A DNA stretch of 64,000 nt from Verrucomicrobiales bacterium (GCA_016795385.1 JAEUHI010000048.1:232726-296725); one strand, 5' to 3'. Shown: positions 1 through 9,681, numbered from the stretch's first letter. The notes: a model not told the origin generated them from the letters alone. Made by a program: numbers and translations.

Positions 1-1174
1 CGACGATGACCCGTGGGAACAGACGCAGGTCGAGAGGCTCGACCGAGAAGGTCAGTTTGCCGTCCTCCATCCGCCCTAACAAGAGCACTTCATCAATCAT
101 CCCCGCGAGATTTCCCGTCGACGAACGGATCATTTCGAGATGGCGCTCGCGTTTCTCCGGATCGAGCCGGTCGAAATAGCGCAAGAGGATCTCGGTGGCG
201 GACAAGATCACTCCCAAGGGAGTACGGAACTCATGGGAGACCAACGAGACGAAATCGCTCTTCACGAGGCCAAGCTTGCGTTCCCGCTCGAGCGCCTCCC
301 GCAGTTCCTCGGTGCGTTCGGCGACATGGCGCTCGAGTTCCTCGTTCCTCCGTCGCAGATGCCGCAGGTGCCTCCTCTGCAAGATCGCCCCGAAGATCGC
401 CAATGCCACGAGGCCGGCAAGAACAACGCCACCGATCCGCAGCGCCCGACGGACCTCCTTGCGCTCGAAAAAGGTCGGCAAGGCAATCACCTCGATCCAG
501 GCCGGATCATCCACCCAGATGGCGACATAGGGATTCACCGCCCAGTCCTTGATCTCATGGACCCGGGCCGCACCCGTGAATCGGACCAGCGCCCCCTCCG
601 GACATCGCTCCCGCAGATCCGAGCCGGGATCAAAACAGAGCCGTACCGGCAACCCGTCACATTCGGTGAGGATCACCTCATAGGTCAGGGGTACCGCCTT
701 GCGATCGACCATGTAGGTGCGCGTTGTTTGCGAGTGTCCTGTCACCTTGGCCACCGAGGAGAGACGCGAGGCGTGGTGTCGCGCCACCGAGATTTCCGTC
801 CCGCGGACCTCCATGGCCGCCGGCATCTCCCCCGTTCCGACCTTTTCAGCGGTCGCGGCGACGTGCCAAAAATCCCGCGCATTGTAGCCCGCGATCGTCG
901 CTTCGATCAGATCTCCGCGGGCGAAGGGTTTGCTATCGGCGAGCATGAGGCAGAGCGCGCCACTCTCGTCCGCGACAAACAGGTATCCTCGGATGATCTC
1001 GCAGGTCACGACCGCACGGATCCTGGGTTTTTCCCCACGCGCCACCCGAGCACCGACCTCAACCAAAGGAACCGGGATGGAGTCCTGCGAGCGAGCCACA
1101 GGGTCAAATCCCGGCAACGCCAAAACAATAGCAGCGTAAAGCCAGGTCCGGGATATTTTGGGTAGATGAGACAT
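1..1174 (-). CDS. Sensor histidine kinase, membrane-anchored (C-terminus beyond window)
   Basis: Reading leftward from an ATG at 1174, the frame stays open to the window edge for 391 codons, so the ATPase domain is cut off. Residues 1-25 resemble a signal peptide. An all-beta extracytoplasmic region of about 220 residues follows; its pattern (a leader strand, then FVADESGA, then a Gly-Asp turn) looks like one or two OB-fold-like modules. A hydrophobic helix near residues 255-275 would cross the membrane, followed by a charged coiled coil. The H-box VSHEFRTPLG places the phosphoacceptor His near residue 314. This is a typical class I sensor kinase core. The ligand is unknown and no response regulator is visible in the window. 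No convincing ribosome binding site precedes the ATG. Confidence 0.85.
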   Translation of the reverse strand, partial: MSHLPKISRTWLYAAIVLALPGFDPVARSQDSIPVPLVEVGARVARGEKPRIRAVVTCEIIRGYLFVADESGALCLMLADSKPFARGDLIEATIAGYNARDFWHVAATAEKVGTGEMPAAMEVRGTEISVARHHASRLSSVAKVTGHSQTTRTYMVDRKAVPLTYEVILTECDGLPVRLCFDPGSDLRERCPEGALVRFTGAARVHEIKDWAVNPYVAIWVDDPAWIEVIALPTFFERKEVRRALRIGGVVLAGLVALAIFGAILQRRHLRHLRRRNEELERHVAERTEELREALERERKLGLVKSDFVSLVSHEFRTPLGVILSATEILLRYFDRLDPEKRERHLEMIRSSTGNLAGMIDEVLLLGRMEDGKLTFSVEPLDLRLFPRVIV

Positions 1175-1471
1175 CCGATCGTTGCGAATCGATGGGCTAA
1201 AACAGTCTAAGCGGTCGCGGTGCCTTACACGAATAGTCGTTTCGGGTTAGGCGGTCGACCTCTACCATTTTAGAAAATTCCGCCCGGGGACGTCAATCCG
1301 GGGCGAAATCACGGCTTCGCCAATTTCCGATCCACTGCCCGAATCCGGGAGGTCTCCCATCACATCACCATCCTTGAATCGACCGCGAAGACGCTTCTTG
1401 CTTGTGTTCGTGGGGATCTAGTCTGGTTCGACTATATCCGAATCAACTCCGGGCGGTACATGGTATCGCAG

Positions 1472-2809
1472 ATGAAAGCGCGAAGTTCCTCAGTCATCCT
1501 TTCACTTTTGCTCTCCCCCCTCCTCAAGGCCGATCCCGCCTACAAGGTTCGAACGGAATTCCCCGGTGTGAACGACCGCGTCCATGCCATCGCGGTCGAT
1601 GAAACTCGCGGCGTCGTCTACATCGGCGGGGAGTTCACCATGGTCGGAGGTGTTGTGCGAAACCGCGTTGCCGCCTTCAGTATGGAAACCGGAGCCGTCC
1701 TTCCATGGGATCCGGGCACAAATGGACCTGTCTTTGTTCTCCACGTGGATGGCGAAACCCTCTACGTCGGAGGAGATTTCACCGAGTTCGGAGGTGTGTC
1801 CAGGAACCATGCCGCCGCGACCGACTCCACCGGTTCTGTGCTGGCTTGGAATCCGAACGCCGATGCGCGCATCACAGCCATGGATGTGACCGACTCCGCC
1901 GTCTTTCTCAGCGGATACTTCTCTACCATTGGCGGCGTTGTCCGGACACGCTTCGCCAACGTTCAAAAGACAAGTGGCGCACCCCTCTCTTGGACTCCGT
2001 CCGGATCGAGCAATGCCGTCACATTCGCACGATCTGGCTCGTCCCTGTTCATAGGGGGACCTTTCCAGACCATCAACGGAAGCGGGAGGCAGCGACTTGC
2101 CGCCCTCAGCACCGGAGGCACCCTGCTCTCCTGGAGCCCCGGCGCGAATAACGCAGTCTCGAAGCTGCTTCACGATGGAAGGAAAATCTACGTCGCAGGC
2201 GCCTTCAACGTCATCGGAGGCACCAACCAGAGTTATCTCGCAGCCTTCAGTCCGAACAGCGAGGAAATTCTTCCGTGGAACCCGGAGCCCGACGACTCGG
2301 TCAGCACTCTTGCAAAGGCGGGTGGACGGATCTATCTGGGAGGCAGTTTTACGACCGTCAAAAGTCAACCTCGCTTTGGCCTCGCTGTGACCGATCCAAA
2401 TGCCAACCTCCTTGCCTGGAATCCCCCGGCCGATGGTGATGTCGAGATCATGGCCGTCAGTGAAGGCACTGTCTACATCGGAGGTTCTTTCACTTCCGTC
2501 GGCGGCATCGACCGTCAAGGCTTTGCGGCCATCTACGATCCCGCGATCCTTCCAAAACCGCGTGTCAAAGTGGCCGGGAAAAAACGGCTGGAGACCGATC
2601 GCAAGATCCTGACACTGCGAGGGAAGAGCTTCAACTCAACCCGCGTTGAAGCGAGAACGACGCCGCACAAGTTTCGCTTGGCAAAGGGGGTAGGAAGCTG
2701 GGTCTTTCGAGCCAGACTCAAATCCGGCCGCAATAGGATACAGATCCGGTCCGCAAATGTAGTTGATGCGACTTCCATTCCATCTCTGGTCGTTGCAACC
2801 CGTCGCTGA
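1472..2809 (+). CDS. Secreted delta-60-repeat beta-propeller protein, paralogue 1
   Basis: A 445-residue secreted protein. The signal peptide starts at MKARSSSV; an in-frame ATG at 1460 adds four residues and is an alternative start. After the signal comes the motif YKVRTEFPG, then about seven repeats of about 47 residues with the pattern V-Y-x-G-G-x-F-x-x-x-G-G-x-x-R, an Ala-rich strand and a W-N-P turn. These are delta-60 (DUF5122-like) repeats and probably fold as a seven-bladed propeller. A basic beta-rich tail of about 75 residues follows. Two close paralogues lie at 6950 and 8323, and this copy ends 27 bases before the DUF1800 gene, so the five genes probably form one unit. The binding partner is unknown. 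Confidence 0.8.
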   Translation: MKARSSSVILSLLLSPLLKADPAYKVRTEFPGVNDRVHAIAVDETRGVVYIGGEFTMVGGVVRNRVAAFSMETGAVLPWDPGTNGPVFVLHVDGETLYVGGDFTEFGGVSRNHAAATDSTGSVLAWNPNADARITAMDVTDSAVFLSGYFSTIGGVVRTRFANVQKTSGAPLSWTPSGSSNAVTFARSGSSLFIGGPFQTINGSGRQRLAALSTGGTLLSWSPGANNAVSKLLHDGRKIYVAGAFNVIGGTNQSYLAAFSPNSEEILPWNPEPDDSVSTLAKAGGRIYLGGSFTTVKSQPRFGLAVTDPNANLLAWNPPADGDVEIMAVSEGTVYIGGSFTSVGGIDRQGFAAIYDPAILPKPRVKVAGKKRLETDRKILTLRGKSFNSTRVEARTTPHKFRLAKGVGSWVFRARLKSGRNRIQIRSANVVDATSIPSLVVATRR

Positions 2810-2836
2810 GGCCACCGCTCTTGCGCAAGCCGGTCG

Positions 2837-5461
2837 ATGGCAGTAGTTTCACGCTCCCCAGCCTCGATGGACTTCCGCCAGCCTAGTCTCATTTCGTGCG
2901 GAATCCTCTTCACCGTTTCCACGGCCATGGCCGGTCCGGATCTGGATGGCAATCAGCTCGGCGACATCTGGGAAGCCTTCCATCAAGTCTCCGGTCTCGT
3001 CGCAAGTGCGGACACCGACGGCGACGGCTACACCAACGCCCAGGAAGCCGAAGCGGGAACAAACCCTCTTCAGTCCGCCTCCAGACCCTCTCTGGTCCTG
3101 GCCCCGCTTCCGGGAAACCTCGTCTCGGTGACCTGGGAGGGCCTGGCCGGGAAGCAGTATGAATTGTGGGTCCGTCAGGATCTCGACGCGGGGAACTGGC
3201 TCCTCGCGACCGATCCCACGGGAAACAACGAGCCCATCTCCTGGACCATTCCGGTCGCCGCGCTCGATCACTCCTTTTTCCGTCTCGGCACCTCCGATCC
3301 CGACAGCGACGGCGACACGCTGACGGACTGGGAGGAACGCCTCCTCGGCTTCAATCCGGACAACGACCAGTCCTTCCGCCTCTGGAACACGACCGACGAA
3401 GAACAGGTCGCGGCCCTGTGGGACGATCCGAGCACCGTCACCGCCGGTCTCGTCGATGGCGAAGCGCGCGAGGACTGGCCCGATCCCGCCGTCCTTCTCA
3501 TCCGGCGCTCCGGCGGCCTGCAGGCGCTCACGGTGAACTTCACCCTCACCGGCAGTGCGACCCGGGGAACGGACTACACCACCGTTACAGGAAACCAGAT
3601 CCAGGTCCCCCTCGGCGCCCGCGAGGTCCGGATCGAACTGGCGGCGGTCGAGGATGTCATCACCGAGGGCGCCGAGGACATCGTCCTCACCCTCACCTCC
3701 GGATCCGGCTACAGCCTGGGATCAACGACGACGGCGACCGCGACGATCACGGATGCCTCGGCCCTCCCCGGCCCGGAGGAGGCGGCACGGTTTCTGATCC
3801 AGGCGGCCTTTGGTCCCGACCAGGACAGCGCCGCCGATCCTGACATGATCCCCGAAAACGTCGAGGAGGTCATGGCGACGGGCATCGAGGCCTGGATCGA
3901 CGACCAGATGACGCGTCCTGTCGGGCTGCTCCAGCCTTGGGTCGATTGGGTCTCCGAGCAATCGGGACAGCCGGGCTTCAATCTCCATGGCAACTGGAAA
4001 CAGTTCTCCTGGTGGGGACGGGCGATGGGATCCCCGAAACTGCGCCCCGACGCGGCCAACAACCAGCTCCCCGATCCCCTGCGACAGCGCGTCGCCTTCG
4101 CCCTCAGCGAGATCCTCGTCGTATCCGACCGTCCCGAGCAGCTCGCCGTCGAGCAGCGCGGCGTCGCGAACTACTACGATCTCATGGTCACCCACGCCTT
4201 CGGCAACTACGAGGATCTCCTCTACGACGTCGCCACCCATCCGGCGATGGGCATGTACCTGAGCCATCTCAACAACCAAAAGGCGAATCCCGCGCTGAAA
4301 CTCTATCCCGACGAGAACTTCGCCCGCGAGATCATGCAGCTTTTCACGATCGGTCTGTGGGAGTTGAACGAGGATGGCACGCGCAAGACCTTTCCCGTCG
4401 GTCATGCCCAGGCGGGCCAGCCCATCCCGACCTACGACAATGACGACATCACCGAACTCGCCCGCGTCTTCACCGGACTGACCTTCGGCGACAAAGTTTT
4501 CCCCGGGTCCAACGGCGACTACTCCCAGCCGATGAAGATGTGGGACGCCTATCACGACTGCGAGCCGAAAACGCTCCTCGGCGGCCTGCAACTGCCCGCC
4601 CGCACGCCTTCCGCCAGCAACACGGGCACGGCGGGACTGGCCGACGTCGCGGCGGCGGTGGAAAATCTCTTCAATCACCCCAACGTCGGGCCTTTCCTCT
4701 CGCGCCAGCTCATCCAGCGGCTCGTCACCTCGAATCCGAGTCCGGAATACGTCGGCCGCGTCGCCGCGAAGTTTGCGAACAATCGGGCGAATGTCAGGGG
4801 CGACCTCGGCGCGGTGGTGAAGGCCATCCTCCTCGATCCCGAGGCGCGCGAGGCGGCTTCCCTCGCGAATCCCGCCTGGGGAAAAATGCGCGAGCCCTTC
4901 CTCCGCGTCGTCAATCTCGCCCGGGCCTTCAACGCCGCCTCGCAGTCCGGTCATTACGCCCTCGACCAGTTCACCCTCGACCATCTCCAGGATCCGATGA
5001 GCGCGCCGAGCGTTTTCAATTACTTCCTCCCCGGCCATTCTCCTCCGGGCGAACTGACCCAGCAGGGTTACGTCGCGCCCGAATTCCAGATCCTCAACGC
5101 CAGCACCGCGATCACCGGACCGAACTACTTCCGCAACGCCCTCTCCGGAAACAACCTGCACCGCTACGGCTCCGCCGCCGAACACGCCGTGCGCCTGAAC
5201 CTTGATGCCGAACTCGCCATGATCGTGCCCGCGGGCCAGATCGGCGACGACGTGCCAGCCGGCCCTGCGATCGATCCCGATCCGCTCCTGCGCCGCCTCG
5301 ACCTCGTCCTCACCGGAGGCACCCTCGAGCCAGAGCAATTCCAGATCATCCGCGAGGCAATGCTGCGGATTCCCCCGGGGAGCTGGGAATGGCACCGGCA
5401 GCGGCTCAATCTCGCGATCTACCTCATCGTCACCTCCGCCGAGTTCAACGTGCTCCGCTGA
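2837..5461 (+). CDS. DUF1800 family secreted protein with calcium-binding and Calx-beta modules
   Basis: An 874-residue protein with an N-terminal signal sequence; an internal ATG at 2867 is an equally good start. Residues 59-75 (DTDGDGYTNAQEAEAGT) and 154-177 are Asp-rich calcium-binding repeats of the thrombospondin type 3 kind. Residues about 205-307 match a Calx-beta domain. From about 312 to the end is the DUF1800 region, with the usual AREIMQLFTIGLWELN block and a late NYFLPGHSPPGE block. DUF1800 genes are characteristically followed by DUF1501 genes in Planctomycetes and Verrucomicrobia, as here with a 6-base gap. The biochemical role of the pair is not established; an extracytoplasmic role is inferred from the signal peptides. 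Confidence 0.9.
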   Translation: MAVVSRSPASMDFRQPSLISCGILFTVSTAMAGPDLDGNQLGDIWEAFHQVSGLVASADTDGDGYTNAQEAEAGTNPLQSASRPSLVLAPLPGNLVSVTWEGLAGKQYELWVRQDLDAGNWLLATDPTGNNEPISWTIPVAALDHSFFRLGTSDPDSDGDTLTDWEERLLGFNPDNDQSFRLWNTTDEEQVAALWDDPSTVTAGLVDGEAREDWPDPAVLLIRRSGGLQALTVNFTLTGSATRGTDYTTVTGNQIQVPLGAREVRIELAAVEDVITEGAEDIVLTLTSGSGYSLGSTTTATATITDASALPGPEEAARFLIQAAFGPDQDSAADPDMIPENVEEVMATGIEAWIDDQMTRPVGLLQPWVDWVSEQSGQPGFNLHGNWKQFSWWGRAMGSPKLRPDAANNQLPDPLRQRVAFALSEILVVSDRPEQLAVEQRGVANYYDLMVTHAFGNYEDLLYDVATHPAMGMYLSHLNNQKANPALKLYPDENFAREIMQLFTIGLWELNEDGTRKTFPVGHAQAGQPIPTYDNDDITELARVFTGLTFGDKVFPGSNGDYSQPMKMWDAYHDCEPKTLLGGLQLPARTPSASNTGTAGLADVAAAVENLFNHPNVGPFLSRQLIQRLVTSNPSPEYVGRVAAKFANNRANVRGDLGAVVKAILLDPEAREAASLANPAWGKMREPFLRVVNLARAFNAASQSGHYALDQFTLDHLQDPMSAPSVFNYFLPGHSPPGELTQQGYVAPEFQILNASTAITGPNYFRNALSGNNLHRYGSAAEHAVRLNLDAELAMIVPAGQIGDDVPAGPAIDPDPLLRRLDLVLTGGTLEPEQFQIIREAMLRIPPGSWEWHRQRLNLAIYLIVTSAEFNVLR

Positions 5462-5467
5462 TCCCTC

Positions 5468-6901
5468 ATGAGCTTTTCCCGACGACAGTTCCTCCGCCAG
5501 GCCGGTTACGGATCGCTCACCTCGATCCCGGTCCTGAACACCCTCGTCAATCTCGGCGCGGCGGGTCGTCTCGCCGCGGCGACGGCTCCGGCGAACGGCG
5601 AATACCGCGCCCTCGTCTGCGTCTTCCTCGCGGGCGGCAACGACTCCTTCAACATGCTCGTGCCGCGCGAGGCTTCGGCCTACCCGACCTACCAGAGCTC
5701 GCGGTCGAACCTTGCCCTGACACCCGCCCAATTGATCGACATTTCACCGATCGGTTTACCCGCCTTCGCGGTGCATGGCGGCATGCCGGAGATCGCCACG
5801 CTCTTCCAAGCCGGAAAGGCCGCCTTCGTCGCCAACGTCGGCACGCTCATCGAACCGGTCCAGAACCGCAGCCAGGTCGCCGCGAACTCGAAGCGGCTGC
5901 CGCTCGGGCTCTATTCGCACTCCGACCAGATCGAGCAGTGGCAGACGAGCATCCCCCACTCGCGCTCCGGGATCGGATGGGCCGGGCGGATGGCGGATCT
6001 GCTCTCCGACCTCAACAGCGAGCCGGTCGTGCCGATGAACATCTCGCTCGACGGCAGCAATGTCTGGCAGACCGGCCATCAGGTCGCGGAGTATTCGATC
6101 GTGCCGGGCAACAATCTCGAACTCGGCGGCGCGGTGGGTTTGGCAGGGTACCAGCGCGGGGCGGCGCAGTTCAACGAGGCCGTCAACGCCGCAGGCGCCG
6201 CGGTCGACAGCCAGCTCGGGCTCACCTACACCAATCTCCTCGCCCGCACCTTCCAGAACCGGAAAAAGCAGGCCCTCGACGCCTACAATCTCTTTCACAA
6301 CGCCACCAGCGCCCCCCTCCCCGGCGGCGCGACCTTCCCGAACACCCCGCTCGGCTACCGCCTCCGCACCGTGGCCCAGGCGATCCAGGGACGCGCGGGG
6401 ATCGGCGCGGTGCGACAGACCTTCTTCGTCCAACTGGGTGGATGGGACCACCACAGCGGCGTCCTCGACGGGCAGGCCGCGATGCTGCCGCAGGTCAGCG
6501 CGGCGATCGGGGCCTTCTACAATGCCCTCACCTTGATGGGAGTGGAGAACCAGGTCACGACCTTCACCGCCTCCGATTTCGGGCGCACCCTCACCAGCAA
6601 CGGTCAGGGCTCGGACCACGCCTGGGGCGGAAATCAAATCGTCGTCGGTGGATCGGTGCTGGGTCAGCGCATTCATGGGCAGTTCCCCGACCTCGCGGTG
6701 AATCCCGACAGCGGACCCGAGGTCAATCCGCTCGACACAGGGCGCGGACGTTTCATCCCCACGACAAGTTGCGACGCGTTTTTCGCCGAGATGGCGCTCT
6801 GGCTCGGCGTCGCCGCATCGGATCTCCCGGTGATCCTGCCGAACATCGGAGAGTTTTATGACGTGAACGGAAGCGCCGCGCCCGTCGGGTTTCTCGCCTA
6901 G
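5468..6901 (+). CDS. DUF1501 family protein with twin-arginine-like signal
   Basis: A 477-residue DUF1501 protein, a family distantly related to sulfatases and alkaline phosphatases. The N-terminus MSFSRRQFLRQAGYGS carries a twin-arginine signal (SRRQFLR), suggesting folded export by Tat. Family blocks are visible: LVCVFLAGGNDSFNMLVP near residue 50, GGWDHHSG near 325, and a late SDFGRTLTSNG block followed by DHAWGG. It begins 6 bases after the DUF1800 stop codon, so the two are almost certainly cotranscribed. The family is usually annotated only by its domain; no substrate is proven. Confidence 0.9.
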   Translation: MSFSRRQFLRQAGYGSLTSIPVLNTLVNLGAAGRLAAATAPANGEYRALVCVFLAGGNDSFNMLVPREASAYPTYQSSRSNLALTPAQLIDISPIGLPAFAVHGGMPEIATLFQAGKAAFVANVGTLIEPVQNRSQVAANSKRLPLGLYSHSDQIEQWQTSIPHSRSGIGWAGRMADLLSDLNSEPVVPMNISLDGSNVWQTGHQVAEYSIVPGNNLELGGAVGLAGYQRGAAQFNEAVNAAGAAVDSQLGLTYTNLLARTFQNRKKQALDAYNLFHNATSAPLPGGATFPNTPLGYRLRTVAQAIQGRAGIGAVRQTFFVQLGGWDHHSGVLDGQAAMLPQVSAAIGAFYNALTLMGVENQVTTFTASDFGRTLTSNGQGSDHAWGGNQIVVGGSVLGQRIHGQFPDLAVNPDSGPEVNPLDTGRGRFIPTTSCDAFFAEMALWLGVAASDLPVILPNIGEFYDVNGSAAPVGFLA

Positions 6902-6930
6902 TCCGGTCCGACTATTTCGGCGCGAGGCGA

Positions 6931-6950
6931 TGTCCCCGAACGTGGGGACA
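6931..6950 (+). promoter_or_regulatory. Hairpin ending on the start codon of the 6950 gene
   Basis: The arms TGTCCCC (6931-6937) and GGGGACA (6944-6950) are perfectly complementary around a 6-base loop. The last base is the A of the ATG. No ribosome binding site separates the hairpin from the start. It could limit translation of the second propeller gene or act as a weak transcription stop after DUF1501; there is no T-run, which argues against the latter. Confidence 0.45.
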
Positions 6951-8299
6951 TGAAAGAAATCATCGTTTCCCTCCGACTGATTCCTTTGTTGCTCGGCGTC
7001 ATCCTCTCCCTCCCGGCTGGCGCCGCGCCGCTTTACAAGGTTCGCACCGCTTTCCCCGACGCCAACGACGATGTCAACTGCATCGCGATCGACCGGGACC
7101 GGGACATTGTTTACATCGGAGGAGAGTTCACCGAGGTAGGGGGGCAGGCGAGGTCCAGGGTCGCCGCGATCGATGCCAACACCGGTGCCCTCCTGCCGTG
7201 GAATCCCGGAGCCAACAACATCGTGATGACCATCGCGGTTGCCGGCAACACCGTCTATGTCGGGGGCACCTTCACGGAATTCGGGGGACAAACGCGGAGC
7301 CGGGCGGCCGCGGCCGATGTCTCGGGTAATGTCCTGCCTTGGAATCCAGATGCCGATTCCTATGTCAAAGTGATCGCGGTGAACGGTCAGGCGGTTTACC
7401 TGAGCGGCGACTTCGGTAATCTGGGGGGAATTGCTCGCCCCCGGTTCGGCAACGTCACCAAAGACACTGGCGCAGTGCTCTCCTGGGAACCTACCGGCAC
7501 AGGGGAAGCGTTGACGCTGGCTTTTTCCGCGTCGGCCGTCTACATGGGAGGGAACTTTTCCTCGATCAATGGCACAACCCGCGAGAAAATTGCCGCAGTC
7601 TCCTTGACCGGTGCCCTGCTCACATGGAATCCCGGGGCCGACGGACTCGTTGGAGAGATTCTCGTCGACCGTGGCACCCTCTTCTTGGCTGGTGGCTTTA
7701 CTCAGATCGCCGGTACCCCGCGCAGCTATCTCGCACAAATGGGCTCGAACGGAACCCTCTTGAGCTGGGCTCCAGAGGCAGATGGTAGTGTTGTGGGAAT
7801 GACGAAATCCGGAAGTCGCCTGTATGTGTGCGGAGGTTTCAACTCGGTCAACGGACAGGTCCGGGTGCGACTTGCCGCCATCGATGAGGGTGGCAATCTT
7901 CTCCCATGGAATCCTCCCCTTGAGGGATTCGCAAAGACGATTTCTGAACATGAAGGCACTCTGTTTTTGGGAGGACATATGGATGCCGCTGGAGGCGTCG
8001 AACGGGAGAACTTCGCCGCCATCTACGATCCCGCCCTACTGCCCAAACCGACCGTCTCCATCAAGGGAAAACCGACCCGGGAAACGAGTAGGAGGGCAAT
8101 CAAACTCCGCGGTGCCTCGGTCAACGCCTCCCGAGTCATGGTGAAATCGGGCAAAGGCCCCTTCGTTGCCGCGAAAGGATCCGCGCGATGGACCCGCAAG
8201 GTCCGGCTCCAGCCCGGTCGCAATCGCATTTTCGTCCGCTCCTTCAACGCCGCCGATGCCGAGTCCGCCCCGGCCCGGCTCCTGGTCGTCCGGAAATGA
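6950..8299 (+). CDS. Secreted delta-60-repeat beta-propeller protein, paralogue 2
   Basis: A 449-residue secreted protein with a clear signal peptide (MKEIIVSLRLIPLLLGV, cleaved around GAAPLYK). About seven repeats follow, each built on V-Y-I-G-G-E-F, G-G-x-x-R and W-N-P elements, then the same basic C-terminal domain as the copies at 1472 and 8323. The N-terminal motif after cleavage, YKVRTAFPD, is shared by all three. The gene lies 48 bases after DUF1501, and its stop overlaps a possible upstream ATG of the next paralogue. Probably a seven-bladed propeller exported with the DUF1800/DUF1501 products. Function unknown. Confidence 0.8.
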   Translation: MKEIIVSLRLIPLLLGVILSLPAGAAPLYKVRTAFPDANDDVNCIAIDRDRDIVYIGGEFTEVGGQARSRVAAIDANTGALLPWNPGANNIVMTIAVAGNTVYVGGTFTEFGGQTRSRAAAADVSGNVLPWNPDADSYVKVIAVNGQAVYLSGDFGNLGGIARPRFGNVTKDTGAVLSWEPTGTGEALTLAFSASAVYMGGNFSSINGTTREKIAAVSLTGALLTWNPGADGLVGEILVDRGTLFLAGGFTQIAGTPRSYLAQMGSNGTLLSWAPEADGSVVGMTKSGSRLYVCGGFNSVNGQVRVRLAAIDEGGNLLPWNPPLEGFAKTISEHEGTLFLGGHMDAAGGVERENFAAIYDPALLPKPTVSIKGKPTRETSRRAIKLRGASVNASRVMVKSGKGPFVAAKGSARWTRKVRLQPGRNRIFVRSFNAADAESAPARLLVVRK

Positions 8300-8322
8300 C
8301 CCACCCGATTTTGAGATCACCC

Positions 8323-9681
8323 ATGAAAACAAGATTCCTCCACCAACTGTTCGCGCTCGCTCTTTTAAGCGTGCTCACAGGCAGCCTTGCCCACATGGCC
8401 AATGCCGCCCCGGCCTACAAGGTCCGCACCGAGTTTCCCGGCACCGATGGCACGGTCTACGCCGTCGCGGTCGATGCCGCCAATCAAATCGTTTATTTCG
8501 GTGGCAGCTTCTCGATGGTGGGTGGCTCGCCCCGGCAGAACATCGCCGCCTGCAGCACCGTGACCGGCGCACTGTTGCCATGGAATCCCGGTTGCAATGC
8601 TTCCGTCTATGCCATCTCCACCGGACCGGACCGTGTCTATGTGAGTGGCTTATTCACCGAGTTCGGCGGAGAAGCCAGGAATCACGTCGCGGCAGCGGAC
8701 CTCTCGGGGAACGTTCTTCCGTGGAATCCCGATGCCGATGGATACGTGGTGGCGATCGCGGTAACGCCTCCTTCAGTCTACCTAAGCGGAGTCTTCGACA
8801 AAGTGGGTGGGGCCACCAGACAGCGGTTCGCGAACGTCAATCCTGAGAGCGGAGCGGTCATGCTCTGGAATCCCAGTGCCGTGAGTGAGGCTCTTTCGTT
8901 TTCGATCGTCGGCAATTCCATCTACACAGGCGGCTTCTTCCAGTCGATCGGCGGCACCCAGAGGGAATATCTCGCCTCAATCGCCGGGAACGGCTCGCTC
9001 CACTCCTGGAATCCCGGTGCAAACGATACGGTTCAGATTGTACATGCCGAGGGCGACACGATCTACGTCGGAGGGTTCTTCACGCAACTCGCCGGAACCG
9101 CGCGAGCTTACATAGGCGCGGTGAATGCCATGGGGTCGCTTCTTCCATGGGCGCCTATTGCCAATGACACGGTGACGTCGATACGCACCGCGGGAAACCG
9201 GATCTACGTCGGAGGCTACTTCAAAACCATCAACGGTATCGAACGCCTCGGCCTCGCCTGCGTGGACTCCTCAGGGGAACTCCTTCCTTGGAACCCGCCG
9301 GCCGAAAGTGATGTGAATGCAGTCGCAATCTCCGGCGGGACCGTCTACATCGCAGGAGATTTCATGAGCATCGGCGGAGTCGCCCGCCAAGGATTCGCCG
9401 CGATCTACGACCCCGCCTTGCTCCCGGTTCCCCGCGTCACGGTCAAAGGCCCCAAAAAGCTCGTGACCACCCGGGGAAGCCTCCCTCTCCGCGGCACTTC
9501 CCGCAACGCCATCCGCGTCGAGGTCAAGGTGGGCAAGGCTGCGTCCCGCACGGCCAAGGGAGTCGCGAGTTGGACCCACCGGACCAAACTCAAACCCGGA
9601 AAGAATGTTATCCTCGTCCGCTCGGTCAACGTCGCCGACGCGACTTCTCGCCTTTCCCGGGTGCTGATTACTCGCAAATAA
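8323..9681 (+). CDS. Secreted delta-60-repeat beta-propeller protein, paralogue 3
   Basis: A 452-residue protein. I chose the ATG giving MKTRFLHQLFALALL because it makes a compact signal peptide. An upstream in-frame ATG at 8296 overlaps the previous stop codon (ATGA) and would add nine residues. After the signal comes YKVRTEFPG, about seven delta-60 repeats with V-Y-F-G-G-S-F and W-N-P signatures, and the shared basic C-terminal domain. It is the last gene of the five-gene unit. The three paralogues diverge mostly in the propeller loops, which suggests related but non-identical ligands; this is inference. Confidence 0.8.
   Translation: MKTRFLHQLFALALLSVLTGSLAHMANAAPAYKVRTEFPGTDGTVYAVAVDAANQIVYFGGSFSMVGGSPRQNIAACSTVTGALLPWNPGCNASVYAISTGPDRVYVSGLFTEFGGEARNHVAAADLSGNVLPWNPDADGYVVAIAVTPPSVYLSGVFDKVGGATRQRFANVNPESGAVMLWNPSAVSEALSFSIVGNSIYTGGFFQSIGGTQREYLASIAGNGSLHSWNPGANDTVQIVHAEGDTIYVGGFFTQLAGTARAYIGAVNAMGSLLPWAPIANDTVTSIRTAGNRIYVGGYFKTINGIERLGLACVDSSGELLPWNPPAESDVNAVAISGGTVYIAGDFMSIGGVARQGFAAIYDPALLPVPRVTVKGPKKLVTTRGSLPLRGTSRNAIRVEVKVGKAASRTAKGVASWTHRTKLKPGKNVILVRSVNVADATSRLSRVLITRK

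Noticed and set aside
140..1165. Long plus-strand open frame over the histidine kinase gene
   Set aside because: It is the antiparallel shadow of the kinase; the minus strand shows the H-box and a membrane helix and the plus frame has no recognisable protein.
1175..1459. Intergenic region between the kinase and the first propeller gene
   Set aside because: Searched for RNA genes, terminators and promoters; only an imperfect CG-rich repeat near 1280-1305 was seen, not enough to annotate.
3722..5731. Minus-strand open frame of 669 codons opposite DUF1800
   Set aside because: GC-rich codon bias leaves the opposite strand open; the protein is composition-biased and resembles no family.
5756..7978. 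Minus-strand open frame of 740 codons opposite DUF1501 and a propeller gene
   Set aside because: Shadow of two well-supported plus-strand genes.
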